A stretch of 64,000 nt of DNA from Peristeroidobacter agariperforans. GTDB taxonomy: Bacteria; Pseudomonadota; Gammaproteobacteria; Steroidobacterales; Steroidobacteraceae. The position numbers and the translations under genes were made by a program. Numbering within the stretch: the stretch's first letter is position 1; every line of letters begins with the position of its first letter. The DNA is taken from contig NZ_RYFW01000003.1 of the NCBI RefSeq assembly GCF_004138335.1, positions 1-64,000 on the forward strand, given 5' to 3'. A model generated the notes under the pieces. That model was not told the DNA's origin. It worked only from the letters and a program-made list of their open reading frames with translations, and made no database searches. Below are positions 10,018 through 18,357 of this stretch, piece by piece.

Positions 10018-10410
10018 GTGCCCGAGGATATGAAACATCCAGATCGGTTGGCGGCGTTGCATGCCGCGCTTCGATTCGTGATCACGAGCGAGCTGCCGTC
10101 GGAACACAAAGCCACTTTGATCGAAGTGTTGACACAGGCTATCCGCGACGACGAGGCGGCTGAGATGCATCGCCGGTCGGTTGCCCGGTCGCAAGGGGAA
10201 TGGCAGGAGCACGAGATCGTGGAGCTGAAATCCTTCTTGCACGGCCAGACGGTCAAAAGCTGGCAACATGCGGATGAGTGTGTGATGCAGCTGGCAACGC
10301 GCTTGCATCGTGATCCTGCATCGGTTCGGCACAAAGCGACGGAGCTCGGTCTCGGCACGGCGGTCGATTATCGATTCGTCAGGCAGTTCAAGCTCAGCCG
10401 CGACGAGTGA
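10018..10410 (+). CDS. Hypothetical protein, SANT-like region
   Basis: A 130-residue protein starting at GTG 10018 with GGGAG upstream, two bases after the stop of the Cys-repeat gene, so probably co-transcribed. Residues about 58-110 (EWQEHEIVELKSFLHG through DPASVRHKATELGLG) look like a helix-turn-helix of the SANT/Myb type that counts residues before deciding to bind DNA; this is a weak resemblance. Its last 43 bases overlap the 3' end of the kinase gene on the other strand. Confidence 0.65.
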   Translation: MPEDMKHPDRLAALHAALRFVITSELPSEHKATLIEVLTQAIRDDEAAEMHRRSVARSQGEWQEHEIVELKSFLHGQTVKSWQHADECVMQLATRLHRDPASVRHKATELGLGTAVDYRFVRQFKLSRDE

Positions 10411-11759
10411 TCGTCAGTGCTCTCCGAGCCTGCGCGTGGATCAGGGGCAGCGATGGTAAGCGTGAGCCGCGTGCCCATGCCAATGTCTCTACGTCCCACA
10501 TCGAGCGTTCCACTTAATTGAGCTGCGAATGTACGGATCAGCTTCAACCCCGTGCCCTCGCCGCCGTCGGGAGAGGCAAAGCCACTGCCGGTGTCTTCGA
10601 TGCGAAGGGATAAGGCGTTCTCGCGCGTGCGCTGAAGCGAGACCGTGATCAGGCCCGTGGGTTCGCTCGCAAATGCATGCTTGTAGGCGTTTGTTACAGC
10701 CTCATTCGCGAGCAGCGACAACGCTAACGCGTCCTGGGCGGGCAGCTTGATTTGATCGCACTCGATCTGCAACGTCACGTGCGGGTGAGTGCCGCCAAAC
10801 GATTGCCCTAACGCGCTCCCCAGCGACTGCAATAATTGCGGCATGAACACGCTCTGCGTGCTGTTGGCATTCGCGTACAGCAGTTCGTGAACCCTTGCCA
10901 GGATATGCAGGCGGGCAGCGTTATCCAGCAAAGCATCACGCACCTGCGCCAATGCGCTTGCTCGCGCCTGCATGGCCAACAAACTCGAGGCTATCTGCAG
11001 CGTGTTCTTGGTGCGGTGATGCGCCTCGTCGATCAACGCGTCTTTAAACCGGAGTGCTTGCCGATTTTCGATCTCCGTCTGTTCGAACAGCGCGCGCGCT
11101 TCGTACTGATCGTACGTCAGCAGATTCCGCTGCGCCCGTTGGTGCGACTCGAACAAGGCCAGTGCGCGGGCGTGGTCGCGTGCTTGTTCCTGCAGCTTTA
11201 GCGCCAGTGACAGTTGCGCCGCCAGTTGTTCCGCGATACGCACGTCGTCGCTGTCGAAGTGCGCCTGGCCGTCGTGATGTGCCACCCAGAGCGTGCCCAG
11301 TTGCTTGCGCCCGCCGTCGTACAGTGGAATGGTCAGGATCTCGGCGATCGACGGTAGTTTATCGGCCAGCTCGTCGAACACGCGCTGGGGCCGTGAGATA
11401 AGAATGGCGATCCCAGTGTCTAAACAGAGGCCGCAAGGACTACCTTCGCGAGGCGTGTCGGTAGCCTCGTGCGCGGACAGTGCTCCCCGAACGGCTTCCC
11501 AGCGCACAGTTGCTGCACCGGTTTGATCCAGATGCAAGAGGCTCAGCCCGGCGCTGCCAGCGCCGCAAAGATCCTGCGCAACGTCGAGCACCTGTCGCAC
11601 GGTTGCGCTTGGGTTTTCGGCGAGGGAGTTGGATAACTCGCAGATTGCCGCTGACTCGGCGCGCAGATTCGGAGGAGACGTCCGTGGCGGTAATGTGTGT
11701 GCCGGAACGTAGCAGTCGGGATATCGATTGCGTCGTTCCGCGCTGGTCGGGCTGATCAT
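10368..11759 (-). CDS. GAF sensor histidine kinase, HWE/HisKA_2 type
   Basis: A 463-residue soluble kinase. GAF-like sensor about 40-190 (ICELSNSLAENPSATVRQVLDVAQ start, IPLYDGGRKQLGTLWVAHHD end), then a phosphoacceptor helix with EAHHRTKN around H248, then a HATPase domain with NEAVTNAYKHAF (N box) and DTGSGF / GTGLKLI (G boxes). The start at 11759 has GGAG eight bases upstream. It lies 65 bp after the OmpA-like gene on the same strand and may be the last gene of that operon. No response regulator is adjacent; the nearest receiver is at 24635. Confidence 0.85.
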   Translation of the reverse strand: MISPTSAERRNRYPDCYVPAHTLPPRTSPPNLRAESAAICELSNSLAENPSATVRQVLDVAQDLCGAGSAGLSLLHLDQTGAATVRWEAVRGALSAHEATDTPREGSPCGLCLDTGIAILISRPQRVFDELADKLPSIAEILTIPLYDGGRKQLGTLWVAHHDGQAHFDSDDVRIAEQLAAQLSLALKLQEQARDHARALALFESHQRAQRNLLTYDQYEARALFEQTEIENRQALRFKDALIDEAHHRTKNTLQIASSLLAMQARASALAQVRDALLDNAARLHILARVHELLYANANSTQSVFMPQLLQSLGSALGQSFGGTHPHVTLQIECDQIKLPAQDALALSLLANEAVTNAYKHAFASEPTGLITVSLQRTRENALSLRIEDTGSGFASPDGGEGTGLKLIRTFAAQLSGTLDVGRRDIGMGTRLTLTIAAPDPRAGSESTDDHSSRLSLNCLTNR

Positions 11760-11824
11760 CGATAGTGCTCCGGCGTGCGAGTGCATTGGGCATGCGGCAG
11801 CGCCCCGTCCAGCCAGCAGGGCGG

Positions 11825-12634
11825 TCATCCGGATCCCGTCGCGACAGGCGCGACGCTGTCGGTGAAGATCAGTTCGACTCGACGGTTCGTCTGGCGGCCT
11901 GCGGCGCTGTCATTGCTCGCGATAGGGAAGTTTTCACCTTTGCCCACCGCGGTGATCTGACTGCGATCCACGCCGCGCTGAATCAAGCCTATCTGCACGG
12001 ACTGAGCCCGACGTTCCGACAAGGCCATGTTGTTCTGGTCCGAGCCCACGTCGTCGGTATGGCCTTCGATGAGCACTTTGCGGTCGGGTTGCTCCTTCAA
12101 GGCCGCGGCGAGGCGATCGAGCGGCGCGTCAGAGCCCGCTCTGAACGTCGCTTGCGCGGTGTCGAACAGCACGTCGCCAAGAGTCAGGACCAGACCTCTC
12201 TCGGTCTTCTGCAGTTTCATATCCGCCAGCTCTGCCTCGAGCGACTTGGCATGAGTGGCGCTGCGTTGGACGTCACGTTCGCGCGCCTGAAGCAGGACCG
12301 TCTGGCGCTGAGCCGTGCCAGCGGCGACCTGTTCATTTGCCTGCGCGGTCAAAATCTTCTCGTTGGCGATTTGCGCGCTGAGCACGGCGTTCGTGGCTTC
12401 GAATTCCATATCATTTTTTCTGCTCTTGGATTCGGCGAGCCGATTCGCCGCGTCCAGTGCAGTGCGTGCATTGGCGATATCGGCTGCTGCTATACCCGCG
12501 CGCGGCGACTGTTCCATTTCCGGCACTAGGGTTCGTGCTCGTTCCAGCGTTTCGTTGCGTTCAGGGGTGGCGTTACACGCGCTGAGTATCGCGGCTACTG
12601 CCACGCTCAGCACGATGCGTTTGTTGAATTTCAT
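11825..12634 (-). CDS. OmpA-like lipoprotein with DUF4398-type N-terminus
   Basis: A 269-residue lipoprotein: signal sequence with lipobox ILSAC (Cys about 19), a long helical DUF4398-like segment (about 30-125), and a C-terminal OmpA peptidoglycan-binding domain (about 145-255) with the typical IEGHTDDVGSDQNN and NRRVELIF motifs. It should tether the outer membrane to peptidoglycan. The ATG at 12634 is preferred (GAGG eight bases upstream) over 12640. It follows the DUF4398 lipoprotein gene by 31 bp, a pairing common in proteobacteria. Confidence 0.88.
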   Translation of the reverse strand: MKFNKRIVLSVAVAAILSACNATPERNETLERARTLVPEMEQSPRAGIAAADIANARTALDAANRLAESKSRKNDMEFEATNAVLSAQIANEKILTAQANEQVAAGTAQRQTVLLQARERDVQRSATHAKSLEAELADMKLQKTERGLVLTLGDVLFDTAQATFRAGSDAPLDRLAAALKEQPDRKVLIEGHTDDVGSDQNNMALSERRAQSVQIGLIQRGVDRSQITAVGKGENFPIASNDSAAGRQTNRRVELIFTDSVAPVATGSG

Positions 12635-12665
12635 GTCCATGACCTCATGCCTATGATTGGGAATA

Positions 12666-13109
12666 TCAGCGTTGCGTCGGGGATGTGCGCTCGGCTTCTG
12701 TGCGCAAGAGCTCGACGCTGGCGAGTACTTCGTCAGCCGCCTTGCGTGCGCTGGCAGTCTGCGATTTCGCTATCGCAAGTTCGGCGTACAAGTGCGCCTG
12801 CGCGGCCGAGCGCTCCGCCTCCTGGGGCTGGTCTTTGGCGAGCGCAGCCTTGGCCGCGTTCAGTTTGTCTCTGGCCTGCTGCAGCTCTATCGCGCCGGCC
12901 TCCGATCGCCCCACGGCCTGTTGTGCCTGCTGAAGCGATGCGTCGCTTTGGGCGACTCGCTCTTTCGTGAGCGCCGACGTGTTGGCGCATGCAGCGAGCG
13001 TCGCGAGGAGGCTCACGCCGATGACCAGCGCCGCACTCTTTCGGTGTACACGTGTTGCAACAATCAAGTGCGAGTAAACATTTCCTAGAACAACCGAGGA
13101 GGGGCGCAT
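12666..13109 (-). CDS. DUF4398 lipoprotein
   Basis: A 147-residue lipoprotein with signal ending in the lipobox LAAC, followed by a helical DUF4398 domain rich in Ala and Gln (QSDASLQQAQQAVGRSEAGAIELQQARDK...). The ATG at 13109 has GGAG eight bases upstream; longer frames upstream have no support. First gene of a likely operon with the OmpA-like lipoprotein and perhaps the GAF kinase, driven by the dyad promoter at 13167-13209. Probably an envelope-stress structural protein. Confidence 0.82.
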   Translation of the reverse strand: MRPSSVVLGNVYSHLIVATRVHRKSAALVIGVSLLATLAACANTSALTKERVAQSDASLQQAQQAVGRSEAGAIELQQARDKLNAAKAALAKDQPQEAERSAAQAHLYAELAIAKSQTASARKAADEVLASVELLRTEAERTSPTQR

Positions 13110-13166
13110 TGAAAGTTCTCCGTTTAGGTCGAGGCCTGCCAGGTCGGCAGCTTCGTACTGTCGGTG

Positions 13167-13209
13167 AGAATGCGCCGGCGCGCTGGGGATCTCGGTGCGT
13201 TGGCGCACA
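13167..13209 (-). promoter_or_regulatory. Dyad promoter for the DUF4398 gene
   Basis: On the minus strand TGTGCG-CCAA-CGCACC (13209-13194), -10 CATTCT (13172-13167); dyad centre at -41.5 from the implied start 13160. Confidence 0.6.
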
Positions 13210-13261
13210 TAGGTGGAGTGCGCGATGGCAGCGCCGACCCAGCTTGGAATATTCATCCGGG

Positions 13262-13304
13262 TGTGCGCCAACGTACATCGCGCTGACGCCGGTGCGGATA
13301 CCCT
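13262..13304 (+). promoter_or_regulatory. Dyad promoter for the Crp/Fnr-type gene at 13348
   Basis: TGTGCG-CCAA-CGTACA (13262-13277), -10 TACCCT (13299-13304), centre at -41.5 from implied start 13311. Suggests auto-regulation. Confidence 0.5.
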
Positions 13305-13347
13305 CAACGCGAGGCTGAAACATCTTCCGGCCGTAGCCGAGAACTCA

Positions 13348-14136
13348 TTGCATTCTTTCAAACAAAGTGCGGGCGAGAACCGTCTGCTGGCGGCATTGGC
13401 CGGGCCGGATCGGCAGCGCTTGTTTGCGGACTGCGAGAGGGTCGAGCTGTGTTCCGCAGAGGTCATCTGCGGGTCGGGCGAGTGGATCAGGCACGTGTAT
13501 TTCCCGACCGATGGCATCATCTCCTTGGTAACCGCGCTGCGCGACGGATCGCGTCTGGAGGTCGGCAGCATCGGCCACGAAGGCATGCTGGGCTCGTCGC
13601 TCATCCTGGGCGTCAACACATCTGCACAGCATGCGATAGTCCAGCGGTCCGGAACGGCGTGGCGGCTCGGTGCTGCGGTTTTTCAGCGGCATTTGCGTAA
13701 GAACGTCGCTCTGCGCCGGCGGCTGAACTGTTACATGTACGTGCTGATGGGACAATTGGCCCAGACGACGGCTTGTTCGCACTACCACCAGGTGCGAGCA
13801 CGTCTGGCGCGGCGGCTGCTGATGAATCGCGATCAGGTGCGCGGTAATCAGTTTCATGTCACCCAGGAGTTCCTGGCACACATGCTCGGCGTGCGGCGGG
13901 TGGGAATCACGAACGCCGCGAACTCGTTGCGAGAAGAAGGTTTGATCGACTACCGACGTGGCGCCATCACTATCCTGGACGGGCCTGCGCTGGAGCTAGC
14001 GTCCTGCGCATGTTATCGAGGAGCAAACGACATGTATGAGCGAGCTTTGGGCTCATTGCCCGTGCCGAGGCCTCGTCGGCCTCGTCGCGCCGACCCGGCA
14101 TCAACGCGGCGGACGGCGCACAAGCTCACCAACTGA
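13348..14136 (+). CDS. Crp/Fnr-family regulator 1
   Basis: 262 residues from a TTG at 13348. Cyclic-nucleotide-binding-like beta barrel about 15-120, dimer helix, and a Crp-type winged HTH about 168-211 (VTQEFLAHMLGVRRVGITNAANSLREEG). The phosphate-binding signature of true CRP is replaced by GHEGMLGSSLILG, so cAMP binding is doubtful. No Cys set for an iron-sulfur cluster is seen as in FNR. The start is chosen because the implied transcription start (13311) excludes longer forms; the ribosome site is weak. It and the gene at 17637 are the obvious candidates to bind the TGTKCG-N4-CGCAC dyads. Confidence 0.82.
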   Translation: MHSFKQSAGENRLLAALAGPDRQRLFADCERVELCSAEVICGSGEWIRHVYFPTDGIISLVTALRDGSRLEVGSIGHEGMLGSSLILGVNTSAQHAIVQRSGTAWRLGAAVFQRHLRKNVALRRRLNCYMYVLMGQLAQTTACSHYHQVRARLARRLLMNRDQVRGNQFHVTQEFLAHMLGVRRVGITNAANSLREEGLIDYRRGAITILDGPALELASCACYRGANDMYERALGSLPVPRPRRPRRADPASTRRTAHKLTN

Positions 14137-14296
14137 GCGTGCGATCCGGATTGGCGCCGAGGCTGCCACCTTCATTTTCCCAAGTCCTTACAGCAGCTCT
14201 TTGCTGCCGGTCGTCCGGCCCAGGCTGGCCGGCGGGCTTGCGGTCCTCGGCCGAACCGCTTTCGGTTTCACTTCGAGTGTGCAAAGTGTTACTCAT
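14126..14296 (-). CDS. Small disordered protein with WENEGG motif
   Basis: A 56-residue polar frame (MSNTLHTRSETESG...) ending in RTWENEGGSLGANPD. Small proteins with a WENEGG-type motif occur in other proteobacteria, which is the reason for listing it. It lies 118 bp downstream of the OmpA-like gene on the same strand and overlaps the end of the Crp/Fnr gene by 11 bases in antisense. The ribosome site is weak. Confidence 0.45.
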   Translation of the reverse strand: MSNTLHTRSETESGSAEDRKPAGQPGPDDRQQRAAVRTWENEGGSLGANPDRTLSW

Positions 14297-14413
14297 GGCA
14301 TTGATCCATGGATTCTGGCGCCAGGCGCCTGAGTAGCGCCGGCCAGGGGTAATCCAGCGGCTTCCGATCGTAGTGCGACGCATGAGTAAGTGCTCTCTGA
14401 AGAGGGTGTATTG

Positions 14414-15010
14414 CTATGTTCCTGGCGCTGTCACATCGAGCGGCGGCGCCGAGGTCACTGGATCTTCGATGATCACCTCGATGCGACGTTGCCGTGGCGC
14501 AAAGTCGTAGTCATCGTCCTGCGTTGAGTCGGCGTTGCCGCGCGCGGTCAATCGATTTGGAGCGATGCCTCGTCTCGTCAGATACGTCCTGACAGCATCG
14601 GCGCGGCGAGTGGACAAGGCTTGATCGTATCGATACCTGTCCGCACCCGCATAACCATCGATCGCTACGTTGCGTTCCGGATGCTGCTCGAGAAACTCGG
14701 CCAAGGCCTCGAGCCGGCGATGACCGGGGATGCTCAATCCAACACCGTTCGTGGTGAACAACAGGTCGTCCAGCGTCAGCAGCAGGCCACGGTCGATTGC
14801 TTCCGCCTGCAATTCGTTCATTTCACGTCGTAATTCTGTCGCGTTATCGCGTGCCTGGGCGTTCACATCGCGCAGATGTTCCAACTTTTGTCTTTGTTCG
14901 TTCGCTTCGGTCTGGGAGTCTGCGACGCTGACTGGCCCCCATACCGCGAGCAATACCGCGCCTGACAGAGCGAGGGCAGTAACAGGCAAACGGCGATCGA
15001 GCGAGGCCAA
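14414..15010 (-). CDS. OmpA-like periplasmic protein
   Basis: 198 residues: N-terminal membrane anchor or signal (about 10-30), a coiled-coil stretch (about 35-70), and an OmpA C-terminal domain (about 75-185; IDGYAGADRYRYDQALSTRRADAVRTYL, RQRRIEVIIED). The normal GHTD signature is altered to GYAG, so peptidoglycan binding may be changed. Starts at TTG 15010 with AGGAG eight bases upstream. Driven by the dyad promoter at 15037-15079 with a leader of about 20 bases. Confidence 0.85.
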   Translation of the reverse strand: MASLDRRLPVTALALSGAVLLAVWGPVSVADSQTEANEQRQKLEHLRDVNAQARDNATELRREMNELQAEAIDRGLLLTLDDLLFTTNGVGLSIPGHRRLEALAEFLEQHPERNVAIDGYAGADRYRYDQALSTRRADAVRTYLTRRGIAPNRLTARGNADSTQDDDYDFAPRQRRIEVIIEDPVTSAPPLDVTAPGT

Positions 15011-15036
15011 CGAACGTACTCCTGTTCGAAAGCGTA

Positions 15037-15079
15037 ACTGTGCGCCGGAAATCTGCTGCCGTCGGTGCGGTAGCTAACT
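15037..15079 (-). promoter_or_regulatory. Dyad promoter for the OmpA-like gene
   Basis: Minus strand AGTTAG-CTAC-CGCACC (15079-15064), -10 CACAGT (15042-15037), centre at -41.5 from implied start 15030. The left half-site is degenerate. Confidence 0.55.
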
Positions 15080-15226
15080 CAGTGCGGCCGGCTCGGTAGT
15101 ATCTCGCCACTGCGCGGACACAGGATTGCATCCGGATCCATCTGCATCCAAGATGATCCAGATTCGCAACAGCCTCCCCGCTACAAGTTACAACCCGCAT
15201 CGCGCATCGGCGCGTGCCCAGTGAGC

Positions 15227-16555
15227 ATGAACGAAAGCCGGCTCTCGGACCTGGCCAGGTTGCCGCCAGAGCCTGTGGATCGGCTGACCCATCCGTTCGG
15301 CAGGTTCCTGCGCATCGAGACGCTCGGCGGCATGGTTTTGTTGGTTGCCGCGCTCATTGCGTTCGTGCTTTCCAACTCTCCCTGGGCGCACACGTTCGCT
15401 GAGTTTTGGGAGTCGCCGGTCGGGTTGCGATTCGGCACGTTCGAGTTCGTCCGCTCGCTGAGGGAGTGGATCAACGATGCCCTGATGACGGGGTTCTTCT
15501 TCCTGGTTGCGGTCGAGCTCAAGCGTGAGCTGGTGCTGGGCGAGTTGAGCAATCCGCGCATAGCGGCGTTGTCGATCGCCGGTGCGCTCGGCGGCATGAT
15601 CATGCCAGCGGCGCTGTATCTGCTGCTCCAGGCGGGTCAGGCCGGCGGCGCGGGATGGGGCACGGTGATGGCGACTGATACTGCGTTCGTCATCGGTTGT
15701 CTTGCGCTGCTAGGCCGACGCGTCCCGCCGGTCTTGGGCGTGTTCATGCTCTCACTGGCCATCGTCGACGATATTGGAGCAATCCTGGTCGTTGCCATTG
15801 GTTACAGCGAGCAGATTGCGTGGTTGCCAGTCGCATTCGCCGTCGTATGCATCATCTGCATAGCAACTCTGGCGCGGATTGGAGTGCGCAGCATGCATGC
15901 GTATTTTGCAATGGGCGTGCTCGTCTGGCTCGCCATCGATGCCTCGGGCATTCATGCCACGATTGCGGGAGTCATTCTCGGGCTGCTGACACCGGCTCGC
16001 CGATGGGTGAGCGATGAACGGCTGTACGCAATACTCGATGAGGTGGTCGCACATCCGGATGCCGCGGCGGATAGCGGCGATACCAAGGATCGGGAGACGC
16101 TGCAGGTAGCGGCCACCGCTGCCCGCGAAACCCTTCCTCCGGTCGAACGCCTCGAGATTGCATTGCATCCCTGGGTGAGCTTCGTCGTCATGCCGGTGTT
16201 TGCACTCGCGAACGCCGGCTTGCCTATCGCTTTCACCGGTCTGGAGGTGTCGCTCACGACGACCATCTTCTTGGCGTTCGTCGTTGGCAAGCCAGCAGGA
16301 ATACTGACGTTTTGCTGGCTGGCCGTTCGCATGGGAATCGCAGCACGTGCGCCCGGACTGAGCTGGGGAGTACTGGCGGGCGGCAGCGTGCTGGGCGGTA
16401 TCGGTTTCACGATGGCGCTCTTCATCGCGGGTCGCGCGTTCGACCAACATCTGATCGATAGCGCCAAGGCGGGGATTTTCGCGGCATCGATCGTCTCGGG
16501 CGCACTCGGCGTTGCGCTATTGGCGTGGGTGTCGCGCAGTGGTTCGCGATGCTAG
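15227..16555 (+). CDS. nhaA: Na+/H+ antiporter NhaA
   Basis: A 442-residue NhaA, an inner-membrane electrogenic sodium/proton exchanger important for pH and salt homeostasis. Hallmarks: ATDTAFVIGCLALLG and LSLAIVDDIGAILV, which hold the ion-binding aspartates (D133 and D163/D164 in E. coli numbering), and about 11-12 hydrophobic segments. Length is slightly above the 388 of E. coli because of an N-terminal extension and a charged loop near residue 270-305. No strong ribosome site and no island promoter motif precede it. Fits a salt/alkali stress role in this region. Confidence 0.95.
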   Translation: MNESRLSDLARLPPEPVDRLTHPFGRFLRIETLGGMVLLVAALIAFVLSNSPWAHTFAEFWESPVGLRFGTFEFVRSLREWINDALMTGFFFLVAVELKRELVLGELSNPRIAALSIAGALGGMIMPAALYLLLQAGQAGGAGWGTVMATDTAFVIGCLALLGRRVPPVLGVFMLSLAIVDDIGAILVVAIGYSEQIAWLPVAFAVVCIICIATLARIGVRSMHAYFAMGVLVWLAIDASGIHATIAGVILGLLTPARRWVSDERLYAILDEVVAHPDAAADSGDTKDRETLQVAATAARETLPPVERLEIALHPWVSFVVMPVFALANAGLPIAFTGLEVSLTTTIFLAFVVGKPAGILTFCWLAVRMGIAARAPGLSWGVLAGGSVLGGIGFTMALFIAGRAFDQHLIDSAKAGIFAASIVSGALGVALLAWVSRSGSRC

Positions 16556-16584
16556 GCGCGCGTCATCAGGCCTTCACGGCGCAA

Positions 16585-16627
16585 TGTTCGCTAGCGCACT
16601 GATCGAAGATGCCCGTCAGCGCACAGT
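16585..16627 (+). promoter_or_regulatory. Dyad promoter for the PAS gene at 16656
   Basis: TGTTCG-CTAG-CGCACT (16585-16600), -10 CACAGT (16622-16627), centre at -41.5 from implied start 16634. One of the best copies. Confidence 0.6.
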
Positions 16628-16655
16628 ACGGACAGGTTCTCATATGGAGGAACAC

Positions 16656-17249
16656 ATGAAAGTCAAGCGGGGAATGCCAAGCGACCTCCGGCAGAACGTT
16701 GTCGCGGTCTCGACCGACAGCAATCCCGATCTGATGTCGGTCGGCGCGCGGCAAGGCTCCGATCCGAAGCTCCAAGGCGCCAGCGACTCGCCGCCAGGTT
16801 GGTCATCGTTATCCATATCGAAGTGGGATCAAGACAAACTTGCTGACAGCCGCTCCGAGAAGATTCGCTTGTGGCGGCGACGAGCGTTGTCGAAGCGTGG
16901 GGCGCGGCTGCACACGAAGATGAGCGCGGATGGGCAGTCGACTTCTTTGGCCATGCTGGACGAGACGGGAGTCGTGGTTTGCTGGTACGGCAGCCCGGAT
17001 GGGCGCGATTACACCTCCGAGGAAGTCGTGGACCGTCATTTGTCACAGTTCTATGTCTCCGAGGACGTCGGAAAGCGACAGCCGTATCGTGATTTGCGTG
17101 CGGCGGTCATCGAGGGCCGTATCACGCGGCGAGGGTGGCGGCGCCGGAGAGACGGAAGCGCGTTCTTGGGCTTTTTCGACATCCAACCGGTGGTGCTTCG
17201 AGACGGGCGCGTGCAGGGATTCAGCTACGTGGCGAGCGCTTCAGCGTGA
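16656..17249 (+). CDS. Solo PAS-domain protein (paralogue B)
   Basis: 197 residues, closest to paralogue A at 8319 (the cores are nearly identical over SLAMLDE...WYGSPDGRDY and the DLRAAVIEGRITR stretch, and the ribosome site leader CATATGGAG is shared), so a recent duplication that included the promoter. N-terminus about 85 residues, disordered, then the basic KIRLWRRRALSKRGARLH segment and one PAS domain to about 195. No output domain. Start at 16656 has GGAGG five to six bases upstream. Confidence 0.82.
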   Translation: MKVKRGMPSDLRQNVVAVSTDSNPDLMSVGARQGSDPKLQGASDSPPGWSSLSISKWDQDKLADSRSEKIRLWRRRALSKRGARLHTKMSADGQSTSLAMLDETGVVVCWYGSPDGRDYTSEEVVDRHLSQFYVSEDVGKRQPYRDLRAAVIEGRITRRGWRRRRDGSAFLGFFDIQPVVLRDGRVQGFSYVASASA

Positions 17250-17464
17250 ACAGCGTGAATCGCCAGAGCGCCGGTCTGTCAGCAAAGCTCGTGACCCTCG
17301 ATCAGGTCGCTGACGCGGCGCTCCCGCGTCCGGCGCAAGCTCGCTACACGGCGTACCGGGATGCACTCATCGCGGACGGACAGGAAGGGGAGCAGGTCGT
17401 GCAGACGCTCTGGCTGTTTCTGTGGAATTTGTCGGAGGGTCGCTCTGTAAACGGGGTGCACTAG
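17246..17464 (+). CDS. Small hypothetical protein coupled to the PAS gene
   Basis: A 72-residue frame whose GTG overlaps the TGA of the PAS gene (GTGA), so translational coupling is likely. Mixed sequence (LVTLDQVADAALPRPAQARYTAYRDALIADGQEGEQVVQTLWLFLWNLSEG) looks like a folded helical protein. No family recognised; no counterpart follows paralogue A. Confidence 0.5.
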   Translation: MNSVNRQSAGLSAKLVTLDQVADAALPRPAQARYTAYRDALIADGQEGEQVVQTLWLFLWNLSEGRSVNGVH

Positions 17465-17577
17465 GCGCTGCGGCCCCATGTTCAACGCGGCGTTGCCAGA
17501 CGTTGGGCGCCCACACCGTTGTAAAGCTTCATCTTACGCCGCGCTGCATGATTCGATGCTGCGTCGACGTGAAGTTG

Positions 17578-17620
17578 TGTACGATAACGCACATAATCCG
17601 GTGGCGCGGAGCTCAAGTAC
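17578..17620 (+). promoter_or_regulatory. Dyad promoter for the Crp/Fnr-type gene at 17637
   Basis: TGTACG-ATAA-CGCACA (17578-17593), a near-perfect dyad. The -10 at the expected place is poor (AAGTAC). Suggests auto-regulation. Confidence 0.45.
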
Positions 17621-17636
17621 GCCAGGGCTCATCTCG

Positions 17637-18356
17637 ATGACGGCAGCTCACGATCCTCGTCAGAACTATCTCCTGGCCGCGTTGCCGGCGGGGGATCTGG
17701 AGCGCGTGAGCAAAAGTCTGAAACTCGTGGAGTTGCCGCTGGGCGAAGCCTTGTATGAATCCGGTAGTCGTCAGCCGGCAGTGTACTTTCCGACGACCGC
17801 GATCGTTTCGCTCCTTTATACGTTGGCGGACGGTTCCTCAGTGGAAATTGCCGTGGTCGGCAACGAAGGGGTCGTCGGCGTGTCGCTCTTCATGGGCGGC
17901 GAAACTACCCCGAGCCGGGCGGTGGTGCAGAGCGCCGGCTATGCTTATCGGTGGTTCGGAAAATTTCTCAAGGAAGAATTCATGCTTGGGGGGCCCATGC
18001 AGCATCTGCTGCTGAGGTACACGCAGGCGCTGCTGACGCAAATGGCGCAGACGGCGGTGTGCAATCGACATCACTCGGTCGATCAGCAACTGTGCCGCTG
18101 GCTGTTGCTGAGTCTGGATCGTCTGGTTGGCAACGAGCTGGTGATGACGCAGGAATTGATCGCCAACATGTTGGGCGTGCGTCGTGAAGGCGTGACGGAG
18201 GCGGCAGGCAATCTGCAAAGCGCCGGACTGATCAAATACAGCCGTGGCCGCATCAAGGTGCTCGATCGCGCGGGCCTGGAGGCGAGGACCTGCGAATGCT
18301 ACGCCGTGGTCAAGAAGGAATTCGATCGGCTGCTGCCGGCCATGACTCAGTATTGA
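17637..18356 (+). CDS. Crp/Fnr-family regulator 2
   Basis: 239 residues, paralogous to the regulator at 13348. Effector barrel about 12-120 with GNEGVVGVSLFMGG in place of the CRP cAMP pocket, then a winged HTH about 168-212 (MTQELIANMLGVRREGVTEAAGNL). The recognition helix GVRREGVT is very like GVRRVGIT of regulator 1, so both may read the same dyad. Start at ATG 17637 rather than the longer frame because the dyad promoter lies inside the latter. Convergent with the desaturase, the stops being one base apart. Confidence 0.85.
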   Translation: MTAAHDPRQNYLLAALPAGDLERVSKSLKLVELPLGEALYESGSRQPAVYFPTTAIVSLLYTLADGSSVEIAVVGNEGVVGVSLFMGGETTPSRAVVQSAGYAYRWFGKFLKEEFMLGGPMQHLLLRYTQALLTQMAQTAVCNRHHSVDQQLCRWLLLSLDRLVGNELVMTQELIANMLGVRREGVTEAAGNLQSAGLIKYSRGRIKVLDRAGLEARTCECYAVVKKEFDRLLPAMTQY

Positions 18357-18357
18357 T

